Source: Euonymus europaeus (lineage: Eukaryota > Streptophyta > Magnoliopsida > Celastrales > Celastraceae). From it: a stretch of 64,000 bases of DNA. A model generated the notes under the pieces. That model was not told the origin of the DNA and ran no database searches. It was given only the letters and a program-made list of their open reading frames with translations. Shown piece after piece: positions 31,998 through 43,130 of this stretch (the first letter of the stretch is position 1; every line of letters starts with the position of its first letter). Made by a program: the position numbers and the translations under genes. The stretch covers positions 17,131,555 through 17,195,554 of the forward strand of contig OY756963.1 of assembly GCA_963580455.1 (NCBI GenBank), in the 5' to 3' direction.

Positions 31998-34900
31998 TTA
32001 AGCGTAATACTTCTTAAGAACGTCAACATTCACGGGATGAGGCAAATCATCTCCATCCATCCTTGTCAAGATTAGAGCTCCCCCAGAGAATGCCTTCTTT
32101 ACCACATACGGTCCTTCATAGGTGGGAGTCCACTTTCCGCGATAGTCTTTTTGCGGTGGTTGAATCATCTTTAATACCAAATCTCCCTCTCTGAAACAAC
32201 GAGGGTGCATCTTCTTGTCATGTGCTCTTATCATTCGTCTCTGATAAAGCTGTCCCCTACACAACGCCCCTAACCTTCTTTCTTCAATGAAGTGTAAATG
32301 TTCATACCGAGTTTGAACCCAATCTGCTTCTTCTAAGTTAGCCTCTACCGCCACTCTCAGCGAGGGAATTTCTACTTCAATGGGAAGAACCGCCTCTGTC
32401 CCATATACTAAAGAGAAAGGACTTTCACCGGTAGAGGTACGTATAGAAGTTCTGTACCCATACAAAGCAAAGGGAAGTTTCTCATGCCAATCCTTGTAAT
32501 TTTCTGTCATTTTTTGAATGATCTTCTTGAGGTTTTTGTTAGCCGCCTCAACAGCTCCATTCATCCTGGGACGGTACGGAGATGAATTATGATGCTTGAT
32601 CTTGAACTGCTCACTAAAGTCCTTTACCATCTTGCTATTGAAATTTGTTCCATTGTCTGTAATAATCCTCTCAGGAACCCCATAACGGCATACAATATCC
32701 TTCCTCAAAAATCGAACTATCACATTGCTTGTCACATTGGCATAAGAATTTGCCTCTACCCACTTAGTAAAATAATCAATGGCAACGAGGATGAAACGAT
32801 GTCCGTTGGAGGCCTTTGGCTCGATAGGACCGATGACATCTATACCCCACATTGAGAATGGCCAAGGCGATGCTAGTACGTGTAGCGGGTGTACTGGAAC
32901 ATGAGTTTTATTGGCATAAATTTGGCACTTGTGGCATCTGACCGCGTAGTTGATACAATCTCTCTCCATGGTGAGCCAATAGTAGCCTGCCCGTAATATT
33001 TTCCTTGCCGTTGGATAGCCACTTGAATGAGTGCCGCATGCTCCTTCGTGAATCTCTTCCATAATCTGTCTAGCCTCCTTCATATCAACGCAACGAAGAA
33101 GAACAAATCCTGGACTTCTTTTGTATAAAGTATTCCCGTCTAAGAAAAAGGAAAACGCAAGCCTCCTCAAGGTGCGTTTGTCATTTTCCGATGCATCAAT
33201 AGGATATTCTCCTTTTTCTAAGTATTGTTTCACATCATGATACCAGGGTTTCCCATCGGGCTCTTCAGTTATATTTAAACAATGTGCTTCAATCGTGCGT
33301 TTTTCAATTTTGATAACTTCGACCTCACCTCGTGGATCTAGATCAAACATGGCTGCTAGGGTGGCCAACGCGTCTGCCATCTGATTTTCCTCTCTTGGAA
33401 TATGATCAAACTTTACACAATCAAAAACCCTGATCAACCTTTTGATATGGTGATAGTACGAGACTAATTTGACATCCTTGGTCTCCCATTCATTGCTCAA
33501 TTGTCTGATCACAAGTTGAGAATCACCATAAACCTGAAGTTTTTTAATCTCCATATCAACAGCGGCCTGGATGCCCATGGTGCATGCTTCATACTCGGAT
33601 ACGTTATTGGTACATTTGAAGTAAAGCTTAGCGGTAAAAGGTGTAACTTTGCCCTCCGGAGAGATAAGTACAGCCCCAATTCCACTACCAGTGATGTTAG
33701 AGGCCCCATCGAATAACATGACCCATTTTTCTGAGTCTTCTTGGTCATCCGACTCTAAGGTCAAAACCTCTTCGTCTGGAAATCCTGGATTCATAGTCTG
33801 GGAGTCATCCACTGCTTGCTCCGCCAAATAATCTGCTATCGCACTTCCCTTTACGGCCTTCTGAGTAACATATAAGATGTCATATTCTGATAATAACATT
33901 TGCCATTTTGCGATCCTACCTGATAGAGACGGTTTCTCAAAAATGTACTTGATTGGGTCCATTCTGGAGATTAGCCAAGTAGTGTGATACAGCATATATT
34001 GTCTGAGCCGATGAGCGGCCCATGCCAATGAACAACAAGTTTTCTCTAACATAGAATAATTGATCTCACAATTAGAAAACTTTTTGCTCAAATAGTAGAT
34101 CGCATGCTCTACCTTCCCTGACGAATCATGTTGTCCCAACATACATCCCATCGAGTTATCTGATACTGTCAAGTAGAGAATAAGTGGCTTCCCAACAATC
34201 GGAGGCATTAAGATCGGTGGATTTTGCAAGTATTGTTTGATTTTCTCAAAAGCAATTTGACAATCTTCATTCCATTTAGATGGGTTGTTCTTCCGGAGCA
34301 ACTTGAATATCGGTTCGCATGTGGTAGTCAATTGTGAAATGAATCTGGCAATGTAATTAAGCCTCCCCAAAAAGCCTCTGACCTGTTTCTCAGTGCGGGG
34401 GGGTGGCATTTCCAGAATGGCTTTTACCTTGTCTGGGTCCACTTCGATACCTTTTCTACTTACAATAAAACCCAACAACTTCCCAGAAGTTGCTCCAAAT
34501 GTACACTTTGAGGGATTCAACTTCAACTGGTGCTTTCTCAACCTTTTAAACAACTTCTCAAGATTAAACATATGATCTTCATCGTCTTTTGACTTTGCAA
34601 TCATATCATCTACATACACTTCAATCTCTTTATGCATCATATCATGGAACAGAGTAACCATAGCCCGTTGATACGTTGCTCCCGCATTTTTCAAACCAAA
34701 TGGCATCACTTTATAACAAAAAGTACCCCACAAAGTGATGAACGTGGTCTTTTCCTGATCTTCTGGCGCCATTTTGATTTGATTGTAACCTGAAAATCCA
34801 TCCATGAAGGAGAATGCAAAATGTTTAGCAGTGTTATCGACCAGTATGTCAATCTGAGGTAAAGGGAAGTTATCCTTCGGACTTGCTCGATTAAGATCTC

Positions 34901-35442
34901 TGTAATCCACGCACATTCGAACTTTGCCATCCTTTTTTGGGACTGGCACGATATTTGCTACCCAATCAGGGTATTTTGCCACTGCAAGGAATCCGGCATC
35001 AAATTGGTTTTTTACTTCGTCTCTAATTTTCAAAAGCATATCTGGCTTCAATCTTCTCAATTTTTGTTTAACTGCAGGACAATCCGGTTTTAATGGTAAT
35101 CTATGGACCACTATGTCCGTATCGAGCCCCGGCATATCTTCGTAAGACCATGCAAAGATATCCTGGTATTCATGTAACAACACCATCAATCTCTTCTTGT
35201 CTTCCCCGTCAAAGGCAGTGCCTATTCGAACCTCTTTTTTCTGATCCACAGTCCCTAAATTAACAACCTCAGTTGTTTCTTTGTGCGGCTGAATCATCTT
35301 TTCTTCCGAATCAACCTGCCTTAGAATTTCTGATGATATCTCGGATTCTTCCTCAGAGTCGGAGTCAAATTTTACATTGTTAATGGGTGCGCCAAAATCT
35401 GGTTCATTAGATTCATCTTCTTCATTATCATCAATTTCAATC
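31998..35442 (-). CDS. Ogre-like element: pol exon (RT, RNase H, aRNase H, integrase)
   Basis: An open frame with no stop. An acidic linker (IEIDDNEEDESNEPDFG) opens the exon. Counting residues from the internal ATG at 35297: RT 90-260 with CVDYRDLNRASPKDNFPLPQ, FGLKNAGATYQR and catalytic EVYVDDMIAKSK; RT-linked RNase H 355-470 (ILYLTVSDNSMGCMLGQ); archaeal-type RNase H 530-660 (WVMLFDGASNITGSGIGAVL, EYEACTMGIQAA, VYGDSQLVI, NQMADALATLA); integrase zinc finger 745-790 (HEGACGTH ... CHKCQ); integrase core 800-960 with Asp in GIDVIGPI, Asp in ITDNGTNF and Glu in NGAVEAANK. The catalytic residues of RT and integrase are all present. It ends in GGALILTRMDGDDLPHPVNV. The exon is joined to gag-protease by removing a 264-nt intron; the frame stays open across the join. 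Confidence 0.93.
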
Positions 35443-35706
35443 CTGTTAAATGGAATGTATGAGATTTGGGAATTGGGAAGTGGTAGGAGAACAAAGGCGA
35501 ATGAACATGCAAATTTGGAATCAAGGACTTTTATTCAGGATGAACAAGAATGGAAATTGCTGGACACAAGAACAATAAAAAAGATAAACATGCAACAGCC
35601 GTACTAAAGGAAATTTATCAAAGAAAAAGTAAAGACATGCTCAAATACAAAAACCCAATTAGTGACCGTGAGCTGAGTCACCGATGGTAGTGCATATAGT
35701 AATTAC
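35443..35706 (-). other. Predicted 264-nt intron between protease and RT exons
   Basis: On minus the upstream exon ends CTGCAAGA and the intron opens GTAATTAC (35706). It closes ATTCCATTTAACAG (35443), followed by GATTGAAATTGATG. Length is 264, a multiple of three, and splicing completes a Glu codon (GA+G) and keeps one open frame. If unspliced, translation stops at once (GAG TAA), one codon into the junction, and further stops follow. An intron at exactly this place is a published Ogre trait, thought to control the ratio of gag-protease to full polyprotein. Confidence 0.8.
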
Positions 35707-38700
35707 TCTTGCAGGTTGTCGATAGATACTGGTAATTCCACACTGGTCCAATTATTGAGCTTGAAACCTGGTGGACGAGGGATGATGTAACCGGGATTAG
35801 TAGTGGAGCTCTCCCCCTTTTCTACCATAGCAACATGGAATTCTTTAAACTCATCACACAGCTTCCCAAAAGCAACTCCAGCTCGACCCTCTTCTACTGT
35901 TTCAACAGATAAAATCAGAGGTAATTTCCCGAAAATCGCTCTAGTTTTGGGTGGAGTGATTTCTTCCAAAAAGTTTCCAAACACAAAGCTGTCATAAAGC
36001 CACGGGATTGTCTTCTTCTGAACGTATGATCCTCTTCCCTCCAGTCGAGCAATTCGTTTGGCCTGTTTCTCTGCACGTGCCTGTATCTTGTCACCCCTGC
36101 TTGGCTTATATCCAAGCCCCCAAGACTCCGCGTGTTTTAGTATCTCTACAGGCTTTTTTTATCCCTTGTCCTTTTCTGCCAAGACCTCCTCCTGGCTGAA
36201 AACCCATCCTCAACATCACCCTGCCAATGAATTTGGCCACTTTCGACAATCGTGGTTCTACTGGAGATTGTTCTTCTTTCACAAAGCTGGTGGTGGCAAT
36301 TTCAAAAGATTGAAATGTGCTTTCAATACCCTGCAGAGGGGCATCAATGTGGAGGGAATTGGAAACACTAGCCACCATCCATTCGGTCTGTCCTTTGATA
36401 ATGTACACTCTTCCCTTGTAAGCAAACTTGAGGCTTTGATGTAATGACGACGGGACAGCGCCAGCAGCGTGGATCCATGGTCTACCCAATAAACAGCTGT
36501 AAGTGGGTGAAATGTCCATCACCATGAAAGAAATGTTAAAGGTTACATTCCCAATTTCCAATGGAACCTCAATCTCTCCCATTATCTCCTTTTTAGTCCC
36601 ATCAAATGCTTTAGCCACAACGAGCACTTGCTTCAGATAAGATCTGTCAATTGGGAGGCGATCGAAAGTTTGCTTTGGCAATATGTTTAACGACGACCCA
36701 TTATCAATCAAGATGCTGGCCACTTCAAATCCTTTGCACATAGCTGAAATGTGCAGCGCCTTATTGTGCCCCATTCCTTCATCTGGGATCTCTTCTTCAG
36801 TAAATGATAGCAAGTGAGTGGCGAGAACATTTCCCACGATTTCATCTAAAGACTCCGTCGAGATCTTCTCTGGCACGTAGGCTTGATTCAGCATTCTCAG
36901 CAGCACCTTCCGATGCGTCTCTGAGCTCATAATTAAATCCAATATGGAAATCTTTGCTGGGGTTTTCTTCAATTGGTCTACAATCATGTATTCGCTTTGA
37001 CGAACAATCTTTAAAAACTCATGGATTTCCCCTTCAGTTACTGCTCTCTTCACTCCATCACTTTCAATCAAGTCTTCCTTTATTTCACTTCCACTTTCCT
37101 TCATGCTTGCTACTTCTTTTCCTTTGTTCCTCTTTTCAGCCTCTGTTTTCAACTTTAGGCTGACACTCGGTTCTTCAGGAGAATAAACTCGTCCACTGCG
37201 TGTCATCCTACTAACACCTGAAATGTTATCTACACCACCCTCCGAGTTATTTTTCTCATATGTCCATGGGACAGCTTTATCACTTGAGTATATCGGCTTC
37301 AGGTGGACAACTGGCGCGTCATCCAAGAAGTATTTCAGCACGATCGGTTTCCCACGCCCTCCAGGTCTTAGTCCCTTACTAAGCTCCTGTCCAATGACAT
37401 TGATTGTTTCTAGATCATCCTTCTTCTCATCAAATTTTATTCTTTTAGTGTCAATCAAGTATTGTACTCTGCTCTGGAACTGAAAACAATCCTCCAAGGA
37501 GTGTCCCCTCACCGCCTGATGGAATCCACAAGTTTTGGACTCATCATAGCCATCGTACCTTAGCCTTGGGTCCAGCTCCTCCCTCTTGATAAGTCCCTCT
37601 TTCTCTAGGGCATCTAGCACCACACTCAACGACATCGTTATTCCAGCAACCTCTCTTTTGGATCCAATTGAGCTTTCAATCACATTAATGCTTTCCTTCC
37701 CGTGATCAGGTAAAGGGTTATGGATGACATCAGGCCTCTTGATCCCATCAAAGTCCAACCATCCAGATTTAACCATGTTTTCCACAATCCTCATAAAAGC
37801 GAAACACTTCTCAATCGAATGTCCCGGAAAGCCTCCGTGATAGACACATGTCAACTCTGGGTTATACCATGGTGGGTAAGGTAGATTTTCATGTTTCCCT
37901 GGGATGGGCGCGATTGCTGACTGTGCAAATAACATGTCGTAACACTGGGCATAAGTTATTGGGATAGGATTAAAGTGTTCCGGCTGTCTTCGGGGTCGGA
38001 AATTGTTTTGGAAATTCTGGTTATTTTGGCGGGATGGCTGATAATTGTTTGGATTTGGATTATGATTATACTGGTTTGGTGGTCTAGGAGCAGAGTTTTG
38101 GGATTTGTATTCAGTAGTAGGAAGGCTATAGATCGGATTAAAGCCATAGTTGACAGCATGCACCTCGTTCTCTTTTTTCTTCCCTTTTCCTCCTTTCTGA
38201 GACTCAGACTTCTCTGGTGAGGAAATATCAATGATGATAGTTCCCCTCTGCACACACCGTTCAATACGCTCCCCTGATCGAATTATTTCATTCAAATCAT
38301 TATGTCCTCCTCCAACAATTTTCGAGGTGTATGGCTCTCTCAGCGCATCAGTAAATGCATTAACCAGATCCAGTTCTGCCAGCGGTGGATGCATTTGAGA
38401 TGCCAGGTCTCTCCACCTGTGTGCCCAATCCCGGAAGCTTTCTCCTTCCTTCATGATATTTCCCTGGAGATCATAAATAGTAGGAACTTTTTCAACATTA
38501 TGCTCGTATTTCCTCAAAAAGGAGTTTGCCAAATCTTCCCAAGTCACTACTGAAGATGGATCCAATCCAGTAAACCAACGAGTTGCTCCTCCTGTTAGAC
38601 TCTCCTGAAAAAAGTGGATCAGTATTTTTTCATTATGGACATATGGTTGCATTCGCCGGCAATACATAGTCAGGTGGTCGAGAGGGACTCCAGTGCCATC

Positions 38701-39240
38701 AAAAAGGGTGAAAGCAGGGAGTTTAAAATCTGAAGGAATTGTCAGGTCCTTCACCAAACACAACTTTTGGGCACTCAATGCGCCAGCGAGTCCGAATCCT
38801 TCTGTGGTATTTCTCCAGTTCTCCCACCTTTTAAATTGCTCCAAGGTAAGACCCTTCCCTTCTTCTTCTTTATCAGCCACAAGCACGATATTGGTCCTTT
38901 GTTGAGATTCCACTGAAGGACCATTATTTCGAGTAATTCCAACGCTCCCTGTCGGCGCCTCCCCTGAGAATTTCATCAATGTATGGTCATAAGGGAAATA
39001 TTTGGGATCCTCTTTGAGCGGGGATTCCCCCATCACCGCTTTCGCCTTTGTTAACTGTGATATTTGGCTGATCAGCAAAGCCATCTGTTCCTTCAAATCC
39101 GCTATCTCCTGACTCTGTTTTTGCACCAACTCTTTCTGCTGCTCATTCTCCATGGCTTTGGCAATCCGCAATTGTAACCTCGTGCGGTGAGGATGGCTAT
39201 GATGTGAATGAATCGGTGCAGTTCCCTTTTTATCTGCCAC
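35707..39240 (-). CDS. Ogre-like element: gag-protease exon with G-patch; one-base frame break
   Basis: The 1044-aa frame opens MADKKGTAPIHSHHSHPHRT, with a coiled coil at 25-65 (ELVQKQSQEIADLKEQMALL). Gag core lies at about 200-300 (FFQESLTGGATRWFTGLDP). There are two knuckles of form C-x2-H-x4-GH-x4-C (CVYHGGFPGHSIEKC; CGFHQAVRGHSLEDC). The aspartic protease is at about 855-965 (ILIDNGSSLNILPK, SCLLGRPWIHAAGAVPSSLH). A G-patch (MGFQPGGGLGRKGQGI) closes it. At 36154-36160 an A7 run leaves the reading one base off, and the frame stops at 36106. In the next frame coding continues without stops (LGYKPSRGDK to SIDNLQE) to the intron donor at 35707. A single-base insertion, sequencing error or +1 shift would explain it. 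Gag makes the particle, protease matures it. Confidence 0.9.
36154..36160 (-). other. A7 run where the gag-protease frame breaks
   Basis: The minus strand reads GGGATAAAAAAAGCC. Upstream codons are read in one frame and everything from here to the intron donor is open only in the next, so one A too many (or a +1 frameshift) separates them. A -1 slip would give a TAG three codons later and does not help. Confidence 0.75.
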
Positions 39241-39417
39241 CTTTCAAAAGTCTAATTTTAGTTATTTACATTTTATTATTATTTTATTATTTGTAATGAT
39301 GCATGATTTGTGAATTGATGTGCTTCCTAAATATCTTTGCAATTTGACAAGACGATTGAAAGCATAGCATTCTTCTTTTATTACTTTTATTCAAAATATT
39401 GCATACAAGAAGTAACT
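39241..39417. other. Spacer between ORF1 and gag
   Basis: A 177-bp AT-rich non-coding gap between the stop of ORF1 (39418) and the gag start (39240). No splice signal was assigned; how gag is translated downstream of ORF1 is not apparent from the sequence. Confidence 0.5.
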
Positions 39418-41514
39418 TTATTCTACTTGGACAACTGGGACCTCATCCAGAACTACATTCAATCTCCTCTGAAGCTCTTGTAGGTCCCCCTTCAAATCTC
39501 TCAAGAGCGCCCAAATCCCTGTTAGCCCTGTCATCTCCAGTGCGGGATTCGAGTCCAACTTCCTCAAACGCCCTTCATAGCTCCTAGCCCATTCAGACAA
39601 AGACATCAAGCGGCTCATCATTAGCCGCACTCTAAATCTCGTATTTTTTTGCTCTAGCTGGCTTTCTTCTAGCATCGCATGTAAATCATTATTGTTCCTA
39701 TTCAAAACTTCAATCTCATCCATCTGCTGCTGATTTTTTTCCCATACCTCATTTATTTGCACAATCGATCTCTCTCTCTCAGCTTCAGCCTCCTTTTTTT
39801 CCCTCCTGTCTCGATGCATTTGCAGTTGTAGCTGATAAACATCTTCTTTCCATGAGACGAGCTCTACATTTAGCTCTCGAATTTGCCCGCGTAGTTCGTG
39901 AGACTCTACTTGCATCCTCGTCCTTTCCTCTTCTACTTGGCTCATCCTCATTTTATCTTTCTCTTCTTGCAACTTCATGAATTGCCTCTCTAGTGCATCG
40001 AATTTCTTTTTCTCAATTTCTCTTTCTTCTAAAATCTTCCTTTTCAGCCCTCTACATTCACTTTCGCTTTTTTGGAACCTTTGCTTCCACGAATTCTGAA
40101 ATGCTGCTATTTCGATTGGGGCATCAACTCCTTCTTCATCCCTATCTGACAAAACCTCCAGAGTCTGACTTTCCTTCCCATAAGACATCTTCTTTTGAGT
40201 AAGGAGACTGCTAGGCTGTGTTATCGTCTTTTTCCTTTCTTGGAGCCAATGAACATATCGATCTTTTCCTTTGGTGTCCATAGTGAGTTTTCCCCGCATC
40301 ATCACATGAGTTCTTTTCCATGCATCTACCGCCTGCCGAGATAACCCCTTCCCTTTCTCATCTCCATGTGAGAAGTCGAACTCCATCAGACCATGTGTAA
40401 CAGGCACGCATAGATTGCACCCTTCTTGACGGAGGAACATTGCCGGTGCTTGACTAGTGCCGCCCCAAGGTCCTATCAAAGGTAGCCAATTATACTCCCC
40501 ACACTTGTAGAGTAAACCCTTTGGCTTGTACCATACCGCTCTATCAAAAGTAAGCTCAGGCTTCAATTCTTCCAAGAAGCGTCTCCACACATCAACCCCC
40601 GGCACCTTGGACTGTATCTTTGCTGCTTTGAAATTATGAAACGGATCTCTGAGCGGACGAGTATGATCTTCAAACATAACAATTGGAGCCCCAATCTTTT
40701 TTGGATATCTCAAGTGACTCACCAACCAGAGACTGAGTAATTGTGAGCATCCCCTAAAACTGCCCTCTCCTTGAATGCGGCAATGATTGAGAGACCGAAT
40801 TGTCTCACATATGATTGATGGTATAGGATTGGTGCCATACTTGACAAGGTGAACCAGCTTAATCACATTTTTCTCCACATAGCCTCCTGCACACGGAAAC
40901 AATACCGCTCCATATATAGCTAGAGCAAAAGCCATCTGTCCCTCTGGAGTCTCAAACTTTCCTTGAGCAAAACTCATCAATTTGTCTATAGGAAACACCC
41001 AGATAGTGCCTTTATCTTTTCCTGGAGTCTTAGTCTGATCTATCTTCAACAGCTTGTGAACGATCTTCCTTCCGTCTGTAACTTCTCCTGGGTTGTAGAC
41101 TTTGTTAACATGTGGGTCATACCCCAAAAGTTGACCATATTCTTCCACCAAGGGGGACATATCTGTTGAGTTAAAAGTGTAACATCGGTATGCTGGGTCC
41201 CAATAATGTGTAGCTGCTTGGAGAAGGGTTATAGGTACCCTGATGGTCAGCAAATGCCCGATATGCCCATAGATCTTCCCGAAGCTTTTACGTGCTTCAA
41301 TGCTTTGTTTCTTCCAAAACTGTGCCAGACCTGGTGGCGCTTGCTCTTGAAATTGCGTTTTTCGAACAACTCCAAGAGGCAAATCATCCTTCAAACTGTC
41401 CCCAAGCTCTATTTGCAAACCTTCCAATGCTTCCTTAACCTCCCATGAATGGTCTCGCTCCATATGGCTCGTCCCTATCACTGCTTCTGCAAACATCATC
41501 TTGTCGAATTGCAA
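39418..41514 (-). CDS. Ogre-like element: ORF1 (DUF7745-like domain plus long coiled coil)
   Basis: An intact 698-aa frame upstream of gag, the position of ORF1 in Ogre elements. Residues about 1-450 form a conserved plant domain of unknown role (DUF7745-like, assigned from memory of the pattern): FGKIYGHIGHLLTIRVPITL, ATHYWDPAYRCYTFNSTDMS, PLVEEYGQLLGYDP, AFALAIYGAVLFP, CRIQGEGSFRGCSQLLSLWL and NWLPLIGPWGG. Residues about 490-665 are a strongly charged coiled coil (RKILEEREIEKKKFDALERQ; ELRGQIRELNVELVSWKEDV). It lacks any enzyme motif I know. Start is the first ATG after the leader. Being intact next to near-identical LTRs suggests it is under selection in this family. Function is unknown; RNA or particle binding would be speculation. 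Confidence 0.85.
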   Translation of the reverse strand: MQFDKMMFAEAVIGTSHMERDHSWEVKEALEGLQIELGDSLKDDLPLGVVRKTQFQEQAPPGLAQFWKKQSIEARKSFGKIYGHIGHLLTIRVPITLLQAATHYWDPAYRCYTFNSTDMSPLVEEYGQLLGYDPHVNKVYNPGEVTDGRKIVHKLLKIDQTKTPGKDKGTIWVFPIDKLMSFAQGKFETPEGQMAFALAIYGAVLFPCAGGYVEKNVIKLVHLVKYGTNPIPSIICETIRSLNHCRIQGEGSFRGCSQLLSLWLVSHLRYPKKIGAPIVMFEDHTRPLRDPFHNFKAAKIQSKVPGVDVWRRFLEELKPELTFDRAVWYKPKGLLYKCGEYNWLPLIGPWGGTSQAPAMFLRQEGCNLCVPVTHGLMEFDFSHGDEKGKGLSRQAVDAWKRTHVMMRGKLTMDTKGKDRYVHWLQERKKTITQPSSLLTQKKMSYGKESQTLEVLSDRDEEGVDAPIEIAAFQNSWKQRFQKSESECRGLKRKILEEREIEKKKFDALERQFMKLQEEKDKMRMSQVEEERTRMQVESHELRGQIRELNVELVSWKEDVYQLQLQMHRDRREKKEAEAERERSIVQINEVWEKNQQQMDEIEVLNRNNNDLHAMLEESQLEQKNTRFRVRLMMSRLMSLSEWARSYEGRLRKLDSNPALEMTGLTGIWALLRDLKGDLQELQRRLNVVLDEVPVVQVE

Positions 41515-42288
41515 AGAGTGTGCCTAGTGAATGTATGGGCGTATGAAAAAATGAGTATGTACATAATGTCAAGAAGTATGGTACAAAATATATGTACAAA
41601 CAAATAACACGTATGCTGACAAATATATGAATACAAACTAAATCAATATGTACACAATAACTGCATAAAATAATATATGAACATGTATCTAAACACTGTA
41701 TGCTTATGTGTGGATATTCTAGGTGAACGTAAAATATGTAAACAAAACAAAAATAAATGGAGATAAGGATAGATGAATCACTCCATTGTCTTTAAACGGG
41801 GCCAAATTCTTATATACTTCTGAAGGTCTCGAACCGGATCTAAGGATGAACTGATGTGCGTATAGGCAGCATATCTAACTACATCGCGAATACGCGAGAG
41901 GTTACTGGATTAGGTTAGCACACACCCCATATCTGGAAGTGGAGCCCATCCCCCAATATCTTGAAGGGACGTCAATCCAGGAGGATGTTTTTCCTTGCTT
42001 ACGTGAGGACAAAGTCCATCAAAAGCAAGGATCAACCCTCACTAATCACTAGTAAGACCCGGGTTTTTATGGGTCGTTTGTGTGCATGTGAATAGTGATG
42101 TGTGTGTGGAGCAATCATACCGTATCTATACTTGTAACCACAGAACCTGTCAAATATCTACAATCATGGACAAACGTATTAAATCATTCAATTTAAAAGA
42201 AACATAAAAATTATATAACAAACAAATTAGCCAAGATAAGAAAACAAAAAGAAAAAGGCTCGACCCCTTTGGTATAATAACCATACTA
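41515..42288 (-). other. Ogre-like element: 5' leader
   Basis: Non-coding sequence between PBS and ORF1, about 770 bp. It contains a 37-bp segment (41992-42030) that recurs at 31806-31844 in the spacer after pol. Packaging and dimerisation signals would be expected here but cannot be identified by eye. Confidence 0.7.
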
Positions 42289-42306
42289 TCCCCAGTGAAG
42301 TCGCCA
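42289..42306 (-). other. Primer binding site, tRNA-Arg type
   Basis: Two bases inside the 5' LTR the minus strand reads TGGCGACTTCACTGGGGA. As I know the plant tRNA-Arg(ACG) 3' end, this is its complement over 18 bases with one mismatch (T for C at position 9). tRNA-Arg priming is typical of Ogre. Confidence 0.8.
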
Positions 42307-42621
42307 GCTGAAGCAACCGGCTTGAAAAAATGAAGTCGCCACCAATTGATTTTTAAGGTGCAATTGGACACCTAATATGGTCTACGAAAAAGAAATGGGT
42401 AAGAGGGTCTATTGAGCATGGGGAAGGTGTTAGGCACCCCACAACTCCCGAAAAACGGTTGCCTTGAAAATGTTATCTTATTTGGCTCAAATTTTGTTTT
42501 GAAAAGAGTTTGTATGTCTCAATTGCTTTGATGAATTTCTATATATGCTAGAAAGTCCATGTTTCAATTGAGTGGGCTTGGCCCATTAATATTGTGGCAA
42601 TTTGATGCTTGGATGAAAAAT

Positions 42622-43130
42622 CCACTTGAAGTGGTTTTGATAATTTAAAAAAAGGTGCACGGGATCACTACAGCCATTCCCGGCTTGGCTGAAAAGTATT
42701 TTGGAGAATGATGAAAAGTCCACTTGAAGTGGTTTTGATAATTTAAAAGATGCACGGGATCACTACAGCCATTCCCGGCTTGGCTGAAAATATTTTGGAG
42801 ATTGATGAAAAATCCACTTGAAGTGATTTTGATCATTTAAAAGGTGCACGGGATCACTACAGCCATTCCCGGCTTGGCTGAAAATATTTTGAAGATTGAT
42901 GAAAAATCCCACTTGAAGTGGTTTTGATAATTTAAAAGAGGTGCACGGGATCACTACAGCCATTCCCGGCTTGGCTGAAAAATACTTTGGAGAATGATGA
43001 AAAATCCCACTTGAAGTGGTTTTGATAATTTAAAAGAGGTGCACGGGATCACTACAGCCATTCCCGGCTTGGCTGAAATAATTTGGAGATTGATGAAAAG
43101 TCCACTTGAAGTGGTTTTGATAATTTTGAA
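42622..43130. repeat. 96-bp tandem array in 5' LTR, five units
   Basis: Same array as at 26282-26790, with cores starting at about 42656, 42751, 42845, 42942 and 43040. Only one base differs between the two arrays, so they have not rearranged since insertion. Confidence 0.9.

Noticed and set aside
32589..32855. Plus-strand ORFs across 32589-41448 opposite the Ogre genes
   Set aside because: Shadows of pol, gag and ORF1; none carries a recognisable domain or promoter.
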